Shown here one piece after another: positions 24,585 through 33,081 of a DNA stretch of 64,000 bases. The notes beneath the pieces were generated by a model. The model did no database searches, had not been told where the DNA came from, and worked only from the letters and a program-made list of their open reading frames with translations. The position numbers and the translations under genes were made by a program. The stretch's first letter is position 1, and every line of letters begins with the position of its first letter. Source of the DNA: Streptomyces albipurpureus. Its GTDB lineage: Bacteria; Actinomycetota; Actinomycetes; Streptomycetales; Streptomycetaceae. The stretch lies in assembly GCF_023701525.1 (NCBI RefSeq), contig NZ_JAMQAW010000008.1, forward strand, positions 272,836 through 336,835. Direction: 5' to 3'.

Positions 24585-25919
24585 CTATGAGGTTTTGACT
24601 CGTTTGGCGCTGAGGGTCGCGCGTTCGTAGAGGTCTCGGGCGATGGGGTTCTTCTGGTAGGGGCGGAGGAGGGGGCCGATACTGGCGACATGGCGATCCA
24701 CTCGACCGGAATGGATCGCCGGGTACTCGTCGAGCACCTGGTTCCATGTCTTGCAGGCGGCTTCCAGGTGTCCGATCTCTAGTTGACGTTCAGCCAGAAT
24801 CGAACTGAACCTCAGGGCGGACCTTCGAGTATCCCCTGGAGCTCGCAAGCGAAAGTGCAGATGTAGAGACTCTACGCTTCCGGAAACATCGCCCAACGCG
24901 TGTCGAACCTGGGAAACGTGATAAGCCAGGACCGCGGGGTCGTATCCGCCAAAAGTGGTTGGGGTGCTTTCAGCTTTGTCCATGGCCTTCTCTGTTTCAC
25001 GAATGCTGCGAAGCGCATTCGTGCGGTCACCTGCCACGGCGAAGCTATGTGCCTGCTGCCCGGCCATGAAAGCTCGCATCCGCGGCCCGGTCTGCGGAGA
25101 TACCGTTGCTGCGGCATTCGCTAGGCGTACCGCCATGGGGCCATGGCCAAGGTCTACCGCCTGAACCGAAATGCCCCGCAATACATGGCAGTAGGTCATA
25201 TGGTCTCCACTCGCCCCGGCGAGTTCCAGCCCCTTGACGTAGTACTTTTGTGCAAGGCCGTGTAGTCCTTCATCCACTGCCATCCAGCCAGTCAAATAGC
25301 ACAAGTAAGAAGCGGCAGACATCATGGCCTTGCGGACTTCGGTGGGGCCTTCTGCTCGTAAGTATGGGGCGACGACATCGGCGAGAAATGTTCCGGCCAT
25401 GGGTCGAGTATGGCGGCCACCGAAGTCATCGTAGACTCCGGACAGGCGGTCCGTCATTTTGGTGACTAGTTGAACGTCCGCCATCCCAATACGGTGTGAG
25501 ACACCTGACTGCACGGACTCCATTCTCCCGACGACATCCTGCCAATCGGGAATGGTGAGTGCGACAGTGAAAAGGCTTGCTCCGAGAAAGTTGCGACGTT
25601 CCACGTCCTGCCTCCCTAGTTCAATCAGCCCTTCCGCCGTGGGGCAGTTGTTCGGGTCAGGGGGAGGGGCGGGGAACCCCGCCTCGCTGTGGGGGATCGG
25701 TCGGCCCAGCTTCCGTGCCAGGGCTTCCAGGATCAGCGGCCTCACCTCCTTCTGGGGCATATGGCCCTTGACCCACTGGCTCACCGACTGCCGGGTGTAC
25801 CGAATGCACATCCCGTGCTCGGCGCCAACCTTGCTTACGGCGTGGATGACCTGCTGATTCGTCCAACCCGCTTCCTTGAGTAAGAGCTTCAGTCGGATGT
25901 TCGATTCCCGTGAGGTCAC
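24585..25919 (-). CDS. XRE-type regulator with tetratricopeptide-like C-terminus
   Basis: 444 residues from GTG 25919, which has GAGGAG nine bases upstream; in-frame codons further up lack a ribosome site. An HTH occupies about residues 8-60 (LKLLLKEAGWTNQQVIHAVS, then TRQSVSQWVKGHMP). The long C-terminus is built of helix pairs with TPR-like spacing, as in streptomycete XRE proteins that sense small ligands or peptides. The gene is visibly less GC-rich than its neighbours on the left, with many A/T third positions. It is divergent from the small-protein/radical SAM operon and is the likely regulator of it. Confidence 0.82.
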   Translation of the reverse strand: MTSRESNIRLKLLLKEAGWTNQQVIHAVSKVGAEHGMCIRYTRQSVSQWVKGHMPQKEVRPLILEALARKLGRPIPHSEAGFPAPPPDPNNCPTAEGLIELGRQDVERRNFLGASLFTVALTIPDWQDVVGRMESVQSGVSHRIGMADVQLVTKMTDRLSGVYDDFGGRHTRPMAGTFLADVVAPYLRAEGPTEVRKAMMSAASYLCYLTGWMAVDEGLHGLAQKYYVKGLELAGASGDHMTYCHVLRGISVQAVDLGHGPMAVRLANAAATVSPQTGPRMRAFMAGQQAHSFAVAGDRTNALRSIRETEKAMDKAESTPTTFGGYDPAVLAYHVSQVRHALGDVSGSVESLHLHFRLRAPGDTRRSALRFSSILAERQLEIGHLEAACKTWNQVLDEYPAIHSGRVDRHVASIGPLLRPYQKNPIARDLYERATLSAKRVKTS

Positions 25920-26057
25920 TTCGGCTAACTCCTCGACGCTGCGTTTACCGCGTTTGCTCTGAACCGCCGCATCCACGGTACCGCTGTGCGTGATCAGAGA
26001 GTTGCCTAGAGCGACGGGGCGCAGCAGGACGGCACAGGGAAGGGGCGGCGACCGACG

Positions 26058-26207
26058 ATGGCTGATCAACAGCAGCATCCGGGTTCGGCTGACTGCGTAG
26101 CGGAGCCGCAGGACACGGCCACCGAGGACGACTCTCCCGTACTTCGCTCCCTACGAGAACGGGTGCGCGAGGTCAACGAGGAACACAGGCAATGGCGGTT
26201 GCCGTGA
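26058..26207 (+). CDS. 49-residue hydrophilic protein
   Basis: A short gene starting at ATG 26058 and ending at 26207, overlapping the next start (ATG 26192) by 16 bases. The protein is acidic in the middle (TATEDDSPVLRSL) and ends in a charged amphipathic helix with the C-terminus RQWRLP. A purine-rich GGAAGGGG sequence lies 12 to 20 bases upstream. It is the first gene after the divergent regulator. Its size and place make it a possible substrate peptide for the modifying enzymes downstream, but no known leader motif is visible. Confidence 0.5.
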   Translation: MADQQQHPGSADCVAEPQDTATEDDSPVLRSLRERVREVNEEHRQWRLP

Positions 26208-26470
26208 AGCGCTTGGCTGTGTGGTGTGCCCTCAGGGTGGGCGCTGCGGAAATCCGGTTACGGCAGTGGTTTCCGGCACTCGCCTGGTTCTTGCGTGGGG
26301 CCGGTGAGCGGCGGGCGCTCATGGCCGAGTTGCAGAGGCTGGAGCAAGACCCGGAGTTCGCTGCTGAGTGGCGGGCCGCACTGGATGACGAGTTACGGCA
26401 GATGCAGTTCAACTGCGCTGTGGAGCGACTACTTCGGGAACTCCTTGACGAGGGCGGCGCGGATGGCTGA
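26192..26470 (+). CDS. hypothetical protein, 92 residues
   Basis: A helical protein. The N-terminus is hydrophobic with scattered Arg (AVKRLAVWCALRVGAAEI), then an amphipathic Glu/Leu-rich part (LMAELQRLEQDPEFAAEWRAAL). Start and stop overlap both neighbours (by 16 and 8 bases), a pattern of translational coupling. No family is recognised. Confidence 0.55.
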   Translation: MAVAVKRLAVWCALRVGAAEIRLRQWFPALAWFLRGAGERRALMAELQRLEQDPEFAAEWRAALDDELRQMQFNCAVERLLRELLDEGGADG

Positions 26471-26945
26471 CTTCGGGAACTTCGCCTATTGGGCGGAAGT
26501 GATCGCGGAGGGGCCGATAGCGGGTAGCGGTGAAGTGGCTCGGGTGGTGCTTGGGGCGTTTGCCACTCCGCATGTCGGGCGGGCGTTGCGGTGGCTCTGT
26601 GTGCAAGCGGTCCGTATCGCCAATGGATTGGACCCCGACCCCGAGGTGCCGTGGTCAGGAGCGCTGATCTGCCTGGAACCCGTGGGGGGCCTTGAACTCG
26701 GCGACGTATCGACGCAGTTACGGAACTGGGTCGCAGATGAGGACTCCCGCTTCGCCGCCTATCGGCAACTGAGGCGTGGGGACCCGTTCACGCTCACCGC
26801 TTCTGATTGGGCCGGCCGATACGCCCTGACTGTATGGCCCGTGATCGTTCCCGTCTCCCCTTTTGCCGGCTGCGATACCTCAAGCCCTGGTGTCGATCTC
26901 TCTGACCAACCGAAACGCCGTGCGATGTTCGGCTTCCTCCGCTGA
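26463..26945 (+). CDS. hypothetical protein, 160 residues
   Basis: A mixed alpha/beta protein starting at ATG 26463, eight bases inside the preceding gene. It contains AVRIANGLDPDPEVPW and LRRGDPFTLTASDWAGRYALT. No domain is recognised, and there is no signal peptide or membrane helix. It ends about 100 bases before a hairpin, so the three small genes may form their own unit with partial readthrough into the radical SAM gene. Confidence 0.6.
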   Translation: MADFGNFAYWAEVIAEGPIAGSGEVARVVLGAFATPHVGRALRWLCVQAVRIANGLDPDPEVPWSGALICLEPVGGLELGDVSTQLRNWVADEDSRFAAYRQLRRGDPFTLTASDWAGRYALTVWPVIVPVSPFAGCDTSSPGVDLSDQPKRRAMFGFLR

Positions 26946-27049
26946 AGCGCGGCTACCGCAGGCTCCGAGGGGCCTCCCAGAAAGCGTCCACCCCCCTGAA
27001 TACCCGGCCAATGGAAAGCAGCGGGATTATCAAGCGGGGTGGCGAAAGG

Positions 27050-27085
27050 GTCCGTCCGGCTGTTGGCACAAACAGCCGGGCGGAC
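27050..27085 (+). terminator. hairpin between the small genes and the radical SAM gene
   Basis: A 15-base stem with one T/C mismatch (27050-27064 with 27071-27085), loop GGCACA. It could be a terminator or attenuator ahead of the radical SAM gene at 27138. Confidence 0.6.
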
Positions 27086-27137
27086 CGAGCACGAGAACAG
27101 TTGACAGACTCACCTCACCATGGAAGGGACAGGGAGA

Positions 27138-28022
27138 ATGACCTTAGTCATTGAGGCCCAGGCCGCCCCGTTCGCAGTGATCACCACACTTGAACTGGAG
27201 ATCACTGGCAAGTGCCAGCTCGCGTGTTCCCACTGTCTGTCGGAGTCCAGCCCGCGGGCGTCACACGGCTCGATGAGTCCCGAGGATTGGCGGACGGTCA
27301 TCCGTGATGCTGCCGTACTCGGCATCCGACGGTTGCAGCTCATCGGGGGCGAGCCGACCGTTCACCCGTACTGGCAGGACTTCACCGAACTCGCCCTCTC
27401 ACTCGGGCTTGGCGTAGAGGTCTACTCGAACCTCTTTCATGTTCGAGATGAGTGGTGGGACCTGCTCACCCGTGATGGGGTGACGCTCGCGACGAGCTAC
27501 TACAGCGACGACCCCGCAGAACACGACAAGATCACCGGCCGCGAGGGCAGTTATCGCCGAACCCGAAACAACATTCGGGAAGCGGTCACCCGAGGCGTGG
27601 CTGTGCGCGCGGGGATCGTGGATGTACTCCAGGGGCAGAGGGTCACTGAAGCGCGTGGTGAGTTGATCGGTATGGGGGTGACACGGATCAATACCGACAG
27701 GGTGCGCACGATCGGGCGGGCCTCGCTTCCGGGACAGTCGCCCTCGTTGGAGGAGATGTGCGGCAAGTGCACACGTGGACGGGCGGCTGTGCTCCCGAAC
27801 GGCGATCTCGCCGGTTGCGTGCTCTCGCGGGACTTCCCGTGCGGCAACGTCAGGGAAAGGCGGCTCGCTGAACTCCTTCGGGCGGAAGAATGGGTGGCCC
27901 TCTCCGCACGTATTCCGGCACGTTCGGACGGTGACCCGTGCAACCCGGACTGCAATCCCGCGAAGGACGGCAGTGACTGCGCACCAGCAGAGCAGGAAGC
28001 CTGCGATCCCGCCTACGAATGA
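27138..28022 (+). CDS. radical SAM protein with SPASM-like Cys-rich C-terminus
   Basis: 294 residues from ATG 27138 (GAAGGGA eight bases upstream). The radical SAM cluster motif C-x3-C-x2-C is CQLACSHC, Cys26/30/33. The GGEP motif that binds SAM follows as LIGGEPTVHP. The C-terminus has the CGKC pair at about 211-214, a further Cys in GDLAGCVLS, and a dense group (CNPDCNP to CDPAYE), as expected for one or two auxiliary Fe-S clusters in SPASM/twitch enzymes. Such enzymes often modify ribosomal peptides. It is followed 11 bases later by the methyltransferase gene. Confidence 0.88.
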   Translation: MTLVIEAQAAPFAVITTLELEITGKCQLACSHCLSESSPRASHGSMSPEDWRTVIRDAAVLGIRRLQLIGGEPTVHPYWQDFTELALSLGLGVEVYSNLFHVRDEWWDLLTRDGVTLATSYYSDDPAEHDKITGREGSYRRTRNNIREAVTRGVAVRAGIVDVLQGQRVTEARGELIGMGVTRINTDRVRTIGRASLPGQSPSLEEMCGKCTRGRAAVLPNGDLAGCVLSRDFPCGNVRERRLAELLRAEEWVALSARIPARSDGDPCNPDCNPAKDGSDCAPAEQEACDPAYE

Positions 28023-28033
28023 GGGAGGTCCGT

Positions 28034-29182
28034 ATGAAGAACTGGACATCGTTCGGTGCACGCCTTGCCGAGCAGGTGGCTGATCCGGACTCGCGCTGGC
28101 GGGCACCCGTGGCGAGCGTGCCCCGGCATGAGCTCATCCCCCGGTGGTGGGAACGGGATGGCGAGGGGCGCTGGAGACTCCGGGCCGGGGCCGCCGACCC
28201 TGAGGCATGGATGGAAGCCGCGTACACGGACACCTCGCTGGTCACCCGAGTAGGCGCGCTGCACGCTGACCATGCCAAGCTCGATGACCAGCCCGAGGGA
28301 ACTCCCACATCGTCAGCGACGATGCCGGGTCTGGTCGTCACCATGCTGCGTCATGGAAGGCTCGGGGACGGGGTGGACCTGTTGGACCTCGGCACCGGCG
28401 CGGGCGGGCTCGCCGCGTACGCCGCCCGGCGGCTCGGTGATCAGCACGTGACCAGCCTGGATGTGGACCCGTATCTCACCGCTGCGGCGGAGGAACGACT
28501 CGCACGGTTCGGGCTGCGACCGCGCTTCCTCGCGACGGACGCCACAGCGGAGATCCCGGGGAGTTATGACCGCATCATCGCCACCGTGGGAATGCCCGCT
28601 GGGTCGGGGCTCCGGCCCGTGCTCGGTGCGCTCCGGGTGGGTGGGCGCCTGGTGGCCACTCTCGCGCGGACGACGATCATTCTCACCGGGTGGAAACAGG
28701 CGGACGGTGATGTCGTGGGGATCGTGGAACGCGACCTTGCCGGATTTATGTCGACCCGCTCGGGGGACGGGGACGACGGTTCGCCCGCCCTGGCCGATCT
28801 CCTCGGCCATGCACGGCAGGCTGACGGAGAGGTGACCACGGGCCGGTACCCCGTACTCGACGTCTCCCGCACATGGGAGTTGCGGACCATGCTGGAGATC
28901 GCCGCCCCCGGAACCGAAGCGCACTTCAGACAAGAAGGACAGCAGCGCACCACCTGCCTCATCCACCCGGACGGTTCATGGGCGCGGGCCTGCGCCGAGT
29001 GGACCGACCAGCCCACCGTTCACCAGGGCGGTCCGCAACGGTTGTGGAGCGTGCTGGAACGTATTCGGCACCGGCTCAACATGGAAGGCGCACTGCCGCT
29101 GCTCGGGGCCCGGGTCCGGATCACCGGTGACGGTGTGGTTCATCTGTCACGAGGAAAGTGGAGCGCGACCATGGGGCACTGA
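28034..29182 (+). CDS. PCMT-like SAM-dependent methyltransferase
   Basis: 382 residues from ATG 28034 (GAGGGAGGT upstream). A leader domain of 95 residues comes before the Rossmann methyltransferase core. TPTSSATMPGLVVTML recalls the substrate loop of protein-isoaspartate methyltransferases, and VDLLDLGTGAGGLAAYAA is motif I. A C-terminal domain of about 150 residues is of unknown fold. Methyltransferases of this type occur in RiPP loci (ATP-grasp-, FxLD- and lanthipeptide-associated). It is coupled to the radical SAM gene, so both probably act on one substrate. Confidence 0.85.
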   Translation: MKNWTSFGARLAEQVADPDSRWRAPVASVPRHELIPRWWERDGEGRWRLRAGAADPEAWMEAAYTDTSLVTRVGALHADHAKLDDQPEGTPTSSATMPGLVVTMLRHGRLGDGVDLLDLGTGAGGLAAYAARRLGDQHVTSLDVDPYLTAAAEERLARFGLRPRFLATDATAEIPGSYDRIIATVGMPAGSGLRPVLGALRVGGRLVATLARTTIILTGWKQADGDVVGIVERDLAGFMSTRSGDGDDGSPALADLLGHARQADGEVTTGRYPVLDVSRTWELRTMLEIAAPGTEAHFRQEGQQRTTCLIHPDGSWARACAEWTDQPTVHQGGPQRLWSVLERIRHRLNMEGALPLLGARVRITGDGVVHLSRGKWSATMGH

Positions 29183-29308
29183 GCCGGGTGCCCAGCTCAT
29201 TCCGCGAACCAGGGGAGGAACCAAGCCCATCGGTCGGCTCGATCGGGCCGGGGAGCAGCTCACGCAGCCGCTCGGCCGGGACCTCCAGCCGAGCGGTGAG
29301 CAGCGAAT

Positions 29309-29692
29309 TCAGCTCGCAGATCCCTCAGCGTCCGCAGATCCCTCAGCCACCGTGGGCCGGGGCTCGGCCGTCTGGACGACCTCGAAGGACCACACGGTGG
29401 AGCCGGTGGCGGCGGGCTTGCGGGCCTCGCCGCCTTCGCTGCCGGGGGCAGGGGCGTGGGCGCCGCGCATCGAGCCCGCCATCCAGGCCTCGAAGTCGGC
29501 CTCGCTGCGCCAGCGGGTGTAGACGAGGTACTGGTCCGTGCCCTCGACCGGGCGCAGCAGCTCGAACCACTCGAAGCCGTCGGCGCTCTCCACGGCACCG
29601 GCCCGAGCGGCGAACCGCTTCTCCAGGACCTCGCGCTGCTCGGCGGGGACGGTCAGAACGTTGATCTTCACCACACTGGCCACGGGGGACAT
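29309..29692 (-). CDS. antibiotic biosynthesis monooxygenase (ABM) domain protein
   Basis: 127 residues from ATG 29692; a GTG at 29683 with a better-spaced GAAGGA is possible. It is a ferredoxin-like ABM fold: VVKINVLTVPAEQREVLEKRF, then FEWFELLRPVEGTDQYLVYTRW, then EADFEAWM, a pattern common in small heme-degrading or quinone-type oxygenases. The C-terminus carries an 18-base tandem duplication (29315-29329 and 29333-29347), giving the repeat AEGSAD/AEGSAS. Function is unassigned. Confidence 0.8.
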   Translation of the reverse strand: MSPVASVVKINVLTVPAEQREVLEKRFAARAGAVESADGFEWFELLRPVEGTDQYLVYTRWRSEADFEAWMAGSMRGAHAPAPGSEGGEARKPAATGSTVWSFEVVQTAEPRPTVAEGSADAEGSAS

Positions 29693-29821
29693 CCTTCGCA
29701 TAGAGGGAACTCGACCGTACCTCTGACCGCGTTCCGCCCCCACGGCGGTATCCGGCTCCGCCCGGTGGCGGCCGTTCGGCGAAGTGCGACCGGGCCGACC
29801 CGCCCTGTTCGGCAAGGCCGC

Positions 29822-30305
29822 CTACCGGGTCTGACCGGTGCTTTCGCGGTAGCGGGTCCTCGCCTTGCGCCGGTCTGCGCGGGTGGCGGCGATCGACGCG
29901 GTGTCCCAGGAGAACGGGCGTACCTCGGCGATCCGCCCGTTCCTGACGGTGACCGTCTGCAAGATCGGGAAGGTGGGTTCGCGGCCGGTGGCACGAGCGC
30001 GGGCGCGGACCTGGGGTGAGTATCACCGCGGTCTTCCCGGTGGCGAGGAATTCCCGCTCTTCCCAGATGAATGACTTCCAGGTCCGGCTCATCGCGACAG
30101 AGAAGCGCGCCAGGTCGGTGTGACCGTGCCATGTTCCGCCGTAGGAAGGGTCGGCTTGGTGGAGTACGACATCAGGCGCGAAGAAGGGGGCGAGTAGGTC
30201 ACATATGGCCTGGCCCGCACCGCCGGCAGCGAGGTACTCGGCCTCGGTGGCGTATATGCCGGTGAGGACGGTTACCGAGTCGCTCGTGGATTCGTCGTCA
30301 TACCA
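29822..30305 (-). pseudogene. NTF2/SnoaL-like protein, frameshifted
   Basis: Two overlapping frames together make one NTF2-like protein. The upstream frame reads TGIYATEAEYLAAGGAGQAI through WKSFIWEEREFLATGKTAV. The downstream frame reads ARATGREPTFPILQTVTVR through EVRPFSWDTASI and ends at a TAG at 29822-29824. The frame changes at the C4 run at 30013-30016 (minus strand); one C too many explains it. No clear start codon is present upstream of the first part, so the 5' end may be damaged as well. It could also be a sequencing error. Confidence 0.7.
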
Positions 30306-30413
30306 CCAGGTTGGTCTTCCGCGGTGGAAGGTGCTGGCGGATATCGGACAGTGGGCTGCGGCGCTGGTCAGGACGGCATCGGCTCAAGGGCCGGGCCCGG
30401 TCGATCGATGCGG

Positions 30414-32690
30414 TCAGCCGGTGGGTTCCGGCGCGGGCCGAAGCCCTGCGGCTGTCTGGGCCAGGAGCAGCAGTTCACACTGGTCGGGTGTGGGCAGCGG
30501 CCCCAAGGCCCCCCAGGACGGTTCGAGTTCGGCCGCCGCGAGGGTGGCCAGGGGGCGTTCCACGGCGGCGGTGGGGTGCAGCAGATCCTGAACCTCCACC
30601 CTGGCCCCCCGCCCGCCGCGGCCGAAGCGGTCGATGGTCGCGTACGCGAGATAGCGGCCGTCCGGTGATGCGGCGACGGCCCGTGGTGGACGCCGGCTCG
30701 GTCTGGGCAGACCGCGTGCCGTCAGGGTCGCGGTGTCAAAGGAGTAGACGCGTTTTCTGCTGGGCGCCCAGCCGCCGACCGTACGCCACGCCGGTACGGA
30801 GAACAGTTGGCGAAGGCGCGGTGGGTTCTTGGCCTCGGCGACCATCAGTAGCTGGCCATCGACGGCCTGCCAGAGGAAGACGCTGCCGCGATCTCCCACC
30901 GTGACCAGTTCATTCGTAGACACAAACACCAGTTCCTCCACATTTCCATGGTCGGGCGGCGCCATGCTCATGGCGATCGCCGTGGTCAGGGCGGTGTCGG
31001 TGAGCACCACCCGCGGGCCGTCGGCGAAAGCGAGCCGGGTCCCGGTCGGGTCGGCCGCCACCACATCGCCGCGGCCCAGTCCGAAGGGGGCCAGGTCCAC
31101 TTCGCGAAGGGCGGAGCCCCGCTCGCTGAGGAGGGCGCCCGAGCGCAGCCGTAGGCCGATCACATATCCGTCCGCGGTCGCTACGGCGGTCGCCCCGCCG
31201 AGCAGGGCCCCGTCACCGACGCGGTCCGCGCGGCCGGCCGCGTACCGGATGAGCTCCCAGGGGCCGGACGGCGAAACGGTCCCCGCGCCTGAGGACCCTG
31301 ATGGCCGCCCCGGCTGTCCCGAAGGCCGCGTGCGGGTGCGGATCGCCAGCACATCGCCCGACGGTAGAACAACGAACGAGCCGTGCCGGGCCGGGCCTTC
31401 GTACAGGGGCGTCCGCTCGCCGGTGTCGGTGTGCACCAGTCGCAGTTGCTCGGTACCGGTCTTGGTCACCGTGGCCAGTGCCAGGAGGGGGCGTGCACGG
31501 GCGAAGGAGAGCCGGCGGGCGTCCAGGACGTGATCATCGGTGCGTATCACGGCGGTACGGCCCAGGGCCCGTGCCGCATGTGCCAGCGGTCGAGGTTCCG
31601 CGACCCTCAGCCGGGCGACCAACGACCGTTCCCTCGCGTCGGTTGGCCTCCAGTGCCGAGGAAGCTGACGGACCACCCGAACCGCGTCGGCGACCGGCAC
31701 CGAGAGGATGAACTCCCACAGCTCCGGCCAGTTCCGCTGGCGCCGCAACCGCCGCGCCCTGAGGTCGATCTCCCGCGGGGTGCCCCAGGCCGTCCCCGCC
31801 GAGGTCGTCAGGCTCCGTAGCTCATGTACGGTCCGGGCGGCGGCGGGCAGCCACTGCCCCGGGTCGGACCGGGCGAGGTGGCGGTGGTGGTCCAACGCCT
31901 CGGTCAGATACGGCCGGGCATCCGCGCGGCGGTCGGCCTTGGCCAGCAGTGCGCCGAGTTCGTGCAGTGTGGTGGAGTACCGAGCGAGGAGGTCGTGGCG
32001 AGTGGCGATCAACGGCCGGTAGAGGTCGATGGCCTCCTCGGCCGCTGCGACCGCTTCCGTGGTTCGTCCGGCGTGGCCCAACTGGGCGCTGAGCGTGGCG
32101 AGGGCCGCGGCCAGTTGAGGGGTGCGCGACTGGGGTGCCTGGGGGCGTAACTGCCGCAGATTCCTTACCGTGTGCTCGGCGACCACCAGGGCCTCCTTGT
32201 GTCTCCCCGCCTCTGCGAGCAGCAGGGCCCGCTGATGGGTCAGCGCCGTTCGCTGCGGGGCCGCCTTGGTGAAGGCCCAGAGGTCGGTGTCGGCGAGCCG
32301 TTGATGGATCTTCTCGGCTTCCTCGGACACCAGGAGCGCCCGGCTGAGGCTGCCGCCGCGATGGAGGGCTTCCGCCAGGCCGGACAGGGCGGTCGCCAGT
32401 TGGGGCCCTACCGCTGGGTCCTCCTGGGCGAGGGCGCGATAGCGGGCGACGGCGTCCTCGCACCGGGTCAGGGCTTCGGCCGGGCGATCGCTCCGCGCCA
32501 GCAGCTGCCCGGTGTGGAGCAGCGCCGCTGCCAGGGCCGTACGGTACGACGGCTCCGCTGCGGCGAGTTTTCGATACCGAGCTATGGAGTCTTCCGCGGC
32601 GGCCAACGCGGCGGCGCTGCGGTCGGCTTCGCCGCTGACCGGGTGCGCCTGCCGCCGCACCGACTCCGGGAGTCGCCGCTCTTCGCTCAC
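30414..32690 (-). CDS. tetratricopeptide plus beta-propeller-like protein
   Basis: 758 residues from GTG 32690. The first 290 residues contain TPR-like helix pairs with repeated A-L-A-x-Y and LxALLA patterns (YRTALAAALLHTGQLLARSD; AVGPQLATALSGLAEALHRG; YSTTLHELGALLAKADRRAD). The remaining 450 residues are beta-rich with WD-like turns (AASPDGRYLAYATIDRFG; STNELVTVGDRGSVFLWQAV), suggesting a propeller. There is no membrane anchor and no catalytic domain, so it is probably a scaffold or sensor. It is alone, with about 390 bases free upstream. Confidence 0.75.
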   Translation of the reverse strand: MSEERRLPESVRRQAHPVSGEADRSAAALAAAEDSIARYRKLAAAEPSYRTALAAALLHTGQLLARSDRPAEALTRCEDAVARYRALAQEDPAVGPQLATALSGLAEALHRGGSLSRALLVSEEAEKIHQRLADTDLWAFTKAAPQRTALTHQRALLLAEAGRHKEALVVAEHTVRNLRQLRPQAPQSRTPQLAAALATLSAQLGHAGRTTEAVAAAEEAIDLYRPLIATRHDLLARYSTTLHELGALLAKADRRADARPYLTEALDHHRHLARSDPGQWLPAAARTVHELRSLTTSAGTAWGTPREIDLRARRLRRQRNWPELWEFILSVPVADAVRVVRQLPRHWRPTDARERSLVARLRVAEPRPLAHAARALGRTAVIRTDDHVLDARRLSFARARPLLALATVTKTGTEQLRLVHTDTGERTPLYEGPARHGSFVVLPSGDVLAIRTRTRPSGQPGRPSGSSGAGTVSPSGPWELIRYAAGRADRVGDGALLGGATAVATADGYVIGLRLRSGALLSERGSALREVDLAPFGLGRGDVVAADPTGTRLAFADGPRVVLTDTALTTAIAMSMAPPDHGNVEELVFVSTNELVTVGDRGSVFLWQAVDGQLLMVAEAKNPPRLRQLFSVPAWRTVGGWAPSRKRVYSFDTATLTARGLPRPSRRPPRAVAASPDGRYLAYATIDRFGRGGRGARVEVQDLLHPTAAVERPLATLAAAELEPSWGALGPLPTPDQCELLLLAQTAAGLRPAPEPTG

Positions 32691-33081
32691 CGGGGGTCCG
32701 CGCTGCCATCCGCCGGGAGAACCGGGATGTCGACCGGAACCGGGATATCGGCTAGGACACGAGTGCCGGAGAGAGTCGGGACATCGGTGGCCGGCGCTCG
32801 GGTCAGGGCCGTATCCCCGGCCGCTGTGAGCGCTGTGAGCGCCTGTGCCAACATGCTCCGATTTCCTCCCCCATCGGCAGTTGGCCGCCGACCCTGCCGG
32901 CGGGTTGTTTCAGCGTATGGTGCCCCTGCCCGGCCGTAGGGGGTCAGGTCCGATCAATTCGGTCCAGAGGGTGGGAAGTTGTGTTCGACGCATCCGTCCT
33001 GTGGGTGGAGCACGCGACCGCTGTGCAGCTCCAGGAGGTAGCCCATCACCGATCCTTGAGAGGGGCGGAGGGCGGTAGGGA
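32691..33081. other. intergenic region without a supported gene
   Basis: No open frame here has a family resemblance. The stretch separates two minus-strand genes and must hold the promoter of the TPR/propeller gene. A 30-residue minus-strand reading near 32960-33045 is too short to support. Confidence 0.4.

Noticed and set aside
26941..27137. Possible RiPP precursor between the small genes and the radical SAM gene
   Set aside because: The short plus-strand frame starting at 27011 has no ribosome site, runs through the hairpin and overlaps the radical SAM start. No core or leader pattern is visible.
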